Positions 6,266 through 8,312 of a stretch of DNA of 8,312 bases are shown piece by piece. The DNA is taken from positions 1-8,312 of the forward strand of contig JAWCTJ010000062.1 in NCBI GenBank assembly GCA_038868255.1, given 5' to 3'. The position numbers were made by a program, and so were the translations under genes. The first letter of the stretch is position 1. The number at the start of each line of letters is the position of its first letter. The notes below the pieces were generated by a model, which was not told the origin of the DNA, made no database searches, and saw only the letters and a list, made by a program, of their open reading frames with translations. Source of the stretch: DRVV01 sp038868255 (GTDB lineage: Archaea; Thermoproteota; Bathyarchaeia; Bathyarchaeales; Bathycorpusculaceae).

Positions 6266-7080
6266 TGGGTGAGATCTACCGTTTGTCCATGAGAAACCAT
6301 GTTGAGAAAAAGCTTCAGAGAGAAGAGAAAATCTATGAAACTGAGCAGTTGATGAAGGAGAAGCGCAGCGAAGAGTACGAAGTTTTGGAGGAGGTCTTTG
6401 ATAAGTCTACTCTCATGATAATCTATGACTTCATGAACCGCGGGATAGTGGATCGAATATACGGCGTCGTTAATGCTGGTAAAGAGGCGCGTGTGTATTG
6501 GGGTAAGGACAAGGCTGGGAAGGAGCTGGCCATCAAGATATACCTAACGGTTTCAGCTGAGTTCAGGAAGGGCATGCTCAAGTATATTGAGGGAGATCAC
6601 CGCTTCAAGAATGTTAAACGGGACACGCGCTCTCTTATTTTCGCATGGGCTCAGAAGGAATTTAGAAATCTTGAGCAGGCCATGGCTGCCAAAGTGCGGG
6701 TTCCAAAACCCATAACCGTTAAAAACAATGTGTTAATCATGGAGTTTATAGGTAAAAACGGTGTTAGCGCTCCATCACTTAAAGAACAGCCTCCTGAAAA
6801 CCCTGATAGGGTTTACAGGACGCTTTTAACTTACCTTAAGAGGCTTTATCAGAAAGCGGAGCTTGTACACGGTGACATAAGTGAGTATAACATTATGATG
6901 TGGAGGGGAAGACCCGTGCTTTTTGACATGTCACAGGCTGTTCCTACTTCACATCCGCTGGCGGATTTTATGCTGAACAGGGACATATCTAACATTAACC
7001 GGTTCTTTAACCGCTTAGGCATTGATATTCTTTCTGCTGATGAAATTTACAGGATGGTGACGGGCAGTGGTTCAGCCTAG
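6265..7080 (+). CDS. rio1: RIO1-type serine/threonine kinase/ATPase
   Basis: 271 residues. RIO1 is an atypical kinase/ATPase needed for late maturation of the small ribosomal subunit. A charged helical N-terminus (about 1-45) precedes the RIO domain. The P-loop is VVNAGKEARVY (68-78); most relatives read STGKEA here, so the Ser-Thr pair is Asn-Ala. The rest looks intact: ATP-binding K91 in LAIKIY, the flexible loop around 100-125, QKEFRNLEQA (130-139) with E132, the hinge LIMEFIG (157-163), the catalytic loop VHGDISEYNI (201-210; D204, N209), and the metal-binding Asp in LFDMSQAV (D221). The family tail HPLADFMLNRD (230-240) then NINRFF follows. The absence of an N-terminal winged helix and the VHGDISEYN motif favour RIO1 over RIO2. 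The start overlaps the aIF1A stop by one base, and the end overlaps the KH gene by 14 bases. Confidence 0.95.
   Translation: MGEIYRLSMRNHVEKKLQREEKIYETEQLMKEKRSEEYEVLEEVFDKSTLMIIYDFMNRGIVDRIYGVVNAGKEARVYWGKDKAGKELAIKIYLTVSAEFRKGMLKYIEGDHRFKNVKRDTRSLIFAWAQKEFRNLEQAMAAKVRVPKPITVKNNVLIMEFIGKNGVSAPSLKEQPPENPDRVYRTLLTYLKRLYQKAELVHGDISEYNIMMWRGRPVLFDMSQAVPTSHPLADFMLNRDISNINRFFNRLGIDILSADEIYRMVTGSGSA
7056..7069 (+). promoter_or_regulatory. Shine-Dalgarno GGTGA supporting the GTG start of the KH gene
   Basis: GGTGA (7056-7060) lies six bases before GTG 7067, inside the last codons of rio1. This is a good match and good spacing, and it supports a 14-base overlap rather than a later start. Confidence 0.6.
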
Positions 7081-7648
7081 CACTTTTGTAAGGATCCCGC
7101 GGGATCGCGTAGGCGTGCTAGTGGGGCCGAACGGTGAAACAAAGAAGCATATCGAGCGCATGCTTTCTGTAGAGCTTCTAGTGGAAAGCGACACTGGCGG
7201 CGTAACGATAACGCTGAAGCAGGATGCAGAGGATCCATCAAAGCTTCTAAGGGCTAAAGAAGTTGTTTCCGCCATCGGAAGAGGTTTCTCGCCGGAGAAC
7301 GCCTTCGAACTTATCTACGACGAAGATGCAATACTGGAGATTATAGACTTGCGGACAATATTCGGAAAATCCGAATCGGACATTAAGCGGGTTAAAGGCC
7401 GCATAATAGGGATGGAAGGTAAGACAAGACGCACCATAGAAGAGCTGACGGACACCAGAATATCCGTTTACGGGCATACAGTAGGCATAATTGGGAAACT
7501 GGAGAATGTCCAAATAGCACGGGAAGCCATCCAAATGCTAATACAGGGAAGCCAGCATGCCACGGTTTATGGCTTCCTACACCGTAAACGCCGAGAACTC
7601 AAACAGAGCATTCTGGAACTATGGGAGCATCCTGAGGACCAGGAATAA
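7067..7648 (+). CDS. Pno1/Dim2-like protein with two KH domains
   Basis: 193 residues, the usual size of the archaeal Pno1 (Dim2/Rrp20) family. The eukaryotic relative binds the 3' end region of pre-18S rRNA during late small-subunit maturation, and an rRNA-binding role is inferred here. KH1 (about 5-75) carries the GxxG loop GPNG (20-23) in VGVLVGPNGETKKHIE. KH2 (about 80-160) carries GMEG (115-118) in RIIGMEGKTRRTIEEL. The C-terminal signature GSQHATVYGFLHRKRREL (161-178) is diagnostic for the family, and an acidic tail ends the protein. Both RNA-binding loops are intact. The GTG start with GGTGA upstream gives a short lead into KH1. It is the third gene after aIF1A and rio1, an arrangement widely kept in archaea and consistent with a joint role in small-subunit assembly and initiation. 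Confidence 0.93.
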   Translation: MVQPSTFVRIPRDRVGVLVGPNGETKKHIERMLSVELLVESDTGGVTITLKQDAEDPSKLLRAKEVVSAIGRGFSPENAFELIYDEDAILEIIDLRTIFGKSESDIKRVKGRIIGMEGKTRRTIEELTDTRISVYGHTVGIIGKLENVQIAREAIQMLIQGSQHATVYGFLHRKRRELKQSILELWEHPEDQE

Positions 7649-7716
7649 AGACATAAATTTCTATTCTGATGTTTCCATTTGATGATTATTGTTTAATACC
7701 AGTTTCGTTCCTGAAT

Positions 7717-8030
7717 TTATCTGGAATCATGCGGCGATTGCACCGTTTTCCATATGACTGTAATTGCGTTTCTTTCGCATGATGCGACGCAGGGAGGAGT
7801 CTGTTTTTCTGGCTTGCATGCTGCACAAGTGTATCTTATCTTTTTTCGTTGTTCCTCCTTTATTGCAGCTATATTTTTTTCATCAATGTCTATCATGGTT
7901 CTGACAATCTCTATGGCTTTTTGCGGACACTTTTCTGCACATTCGCCGCATCCGTTGCATTTCTCAGAGTCTACTGTAATGAAGTATTCGCCTGATCCAT
8001 CAATATATCCGTAGTATGTGATTATTTCAC
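7717..8030 (-). CDS. Two-cluster 4Fe-4S ferredoxin-like protein; start codon missing or frameshifted
   Basis: The minus-strand frame ending at TAA (7719-7717) encodes a ferredoxin. Numbered from the ATA at 8025-8023 (102 residues), a lead of ITYYGYIDGSGEYFITVD precedes CNGCGECAEKCP (C23, C26, C29, C33). A Lys/Glu-rich linker follows, then CAACKPEKQTPPCVASC (C67, C70, C79, C83) with unusual C-x2-C-x8-C-x3-C spacing. It lies directly after the activase gene, in the same frame but beyond two TGA stops (8043-8041 and 8034-8032). The likely role is passing electrons to the activase or its dehydratase/reductase partner. No ATG, GTG or TTG lies between the second TGA and the first cluster. GTG at 8030-8028 follows GAGGT (8039-8035) by four bases but hits TAA after AAA; one extra A in that A-run would give a start reading MKIITYYG in the ferredoxin frame. 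The coordinates assume that GTG. The first in-frame ATG is residue 44 and would lose the first cluster. Confidence 0.75.
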
Positions 8031-8040
8031 ATCAACCTCT

Positions 8041-8312
8041 TCAGGATTTTCTGTTCCTTTCATATAGCGCTTTTGCGAAAAGCGCCGCACCTATGGCTCC
8101 AGCCGCCATGGGATCTCGTCCATCCTTCTCCCAGTTAGGCATGGGAACCGTTTTCATTCCAAGTATATGCTCGATTCTGCTTATTATCCCAACATTTTTG
8201 GACTGTCCACCTGTAACCACCAACTCCTTTTCACATCCAACTCTCTGGAGCAGGTTGCACATCCTAATGGCCATGGCTCTCATGTAAGCGGCTAAAACTT
8301 TCTCCTTTGTCC
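8041..8312 (-). CDS. C-terminal part of a BadF/BadG/HgdC-type acyl-CoA dehydratase/reductase activase (continues beyond window)
   Basis: The frame enters from the right edge and ends at TGA (8043-8041), giving about 90 residues. The visible part matches the C-terminal half of the ASKHA-fold ATPase that activates 2-hydroxyacyl-CoA dehydratases and benzoyl-CoA reductases by ATP-driven electron transfer. The signature is VVTGGQSKNVGIISRIEHIL, the adenosine-binding GG...N motif, then DPMAAGAIGAALFAKAL, the helix that usually ends these proteins. The N-terminal phosphate loops and the bridging Cys of the 4Fe-4S cluster lie outside the window, so activity cannot be judged. The partner enzyme cannot be named from this fragment. 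A methionine at 8283 is internal; upstream codons (KEKVLAAY) remain open and family-like. It is followed on the same strand by the ferredoxin. Confidence 0.85.
   Translation of the reverse strand, partial: TKEKVLAAYMRAMAIRMCNLLQRVGCEKELVVTGGQSKNVGIISRIEHILGMKTVPMPNWEKDGRDPMAAGAIGAALFAKALYERNRKS

Noticed and set aside
7649..7716. Convergent gap examined for terminators or a small RNA
   Set aside because: It is AT-rich with only short T-runs and no stable hairpin by eye; no specific element can be supported.
8041..8283. Treating the Met at 8283 as the activase start
   Set aside because: The frame stays open and family-like to the window edge, and 80 residues would lack the ATPase phosphate loops; it is a partial gene, not a short one.
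7754..8287. Two plus-strand open frames (7754-8014 and 8018-8287)
   Set aside because: They are antisense shadows of the ferredoxin and activase, whose minus-strand proteins carry clear family motifs; the plus-strand translations resemble nothing.
1..8312. tRNA or rRNA genes, CRISPR arrays, insertion sequences, attachment sites
   Set aside because: No cloverleaf-like sequence, regularly spaced repeat, transposase frame or terminal inverted repeat was seen by eye; coding sequence fills nearly all of the window.

Overview
The window is a gene-dense stretch of an archaeal chromosome. The archaeal calls rest on an archaeal-type aIF1A, a RIO1 kinase, an archaeal Pno1/Dim2-like KH protein, an archaeal TrmI and a beta-CASP nuclease. 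TTTAA-type TATA boxes lie about 25-30 bases before starts, and three genes use GTG or TTG starts with Shine-Dalgarno motifs (GGTG, GAGGTG, GGTGA) that match the archaeal 16S 3' end. The neighbouring 2-hydroxyacyl/benzoyl-CoA-type activase and its ferredoxin point to an anaerobe. An uncultured TACK lineage such as Bathyarchaeia would fit, but that is inference from style, not proof.

Layout, left to right. Bases 3-161 hold the C-terminal end of an unrecognised plus-strand gene. A single gene with a leaderless-looking promoter (228-1556) encodes an MTA/SAH/5'-deoxyadenosine-type deaminase. Next comes a two-gene overlapping unit: a 577-residue protein with a degenerate nucleotidyltransferase-like N-terminus and a Bud32/RIO-like kinase C-terminus (1597-3330), then an RNase J-like metallo-beta-lactamase/beta-CASP nuclease (3317-4672). 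A 78-residue protein with two membrane helices follows (4766-5002). trmI (5087-5869, TTG start) has its own promoter region. The next unit is a tight operon: aIF1A (5960-6265, TTG start), rio1 (6265-7080, overlapping by one base) and a two-KH Pno1/Dim2-like gene (7067-7648, GTG start, overlapping by 14 bases).

After a 68-base convergent gap the strand and theme change. On the minus strand, the C-terminal part of a BadF/BadG/HgdC-type ATPase (8041-8312, running off the window) is followed by a small two-cluster ferredoxin (7717 to about 8030). The ferredoxin reading frame is intact but has no ATG, GTG or TTG start.

Functionally, most of the plus strand concerns RNA: tRNA methylation, an RNA-processing nuclease, small-subunit maturation (RIO1, Pno1-like) and initiation (aIF1A). 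The deaminase could clear the S-adenosylhomocysteine that methyltransferases such as TrmI release. The two minus-strand genes belong to low-potential, ATP-driven electron transfer to an acyl-CoA dehydratase or reductase outside the window. No new multi-gene system is evident. The least ordinary items are the kinase/nucleotidyltransferase-like fusion coupled to the nuclease and the start-less ferredoxin.
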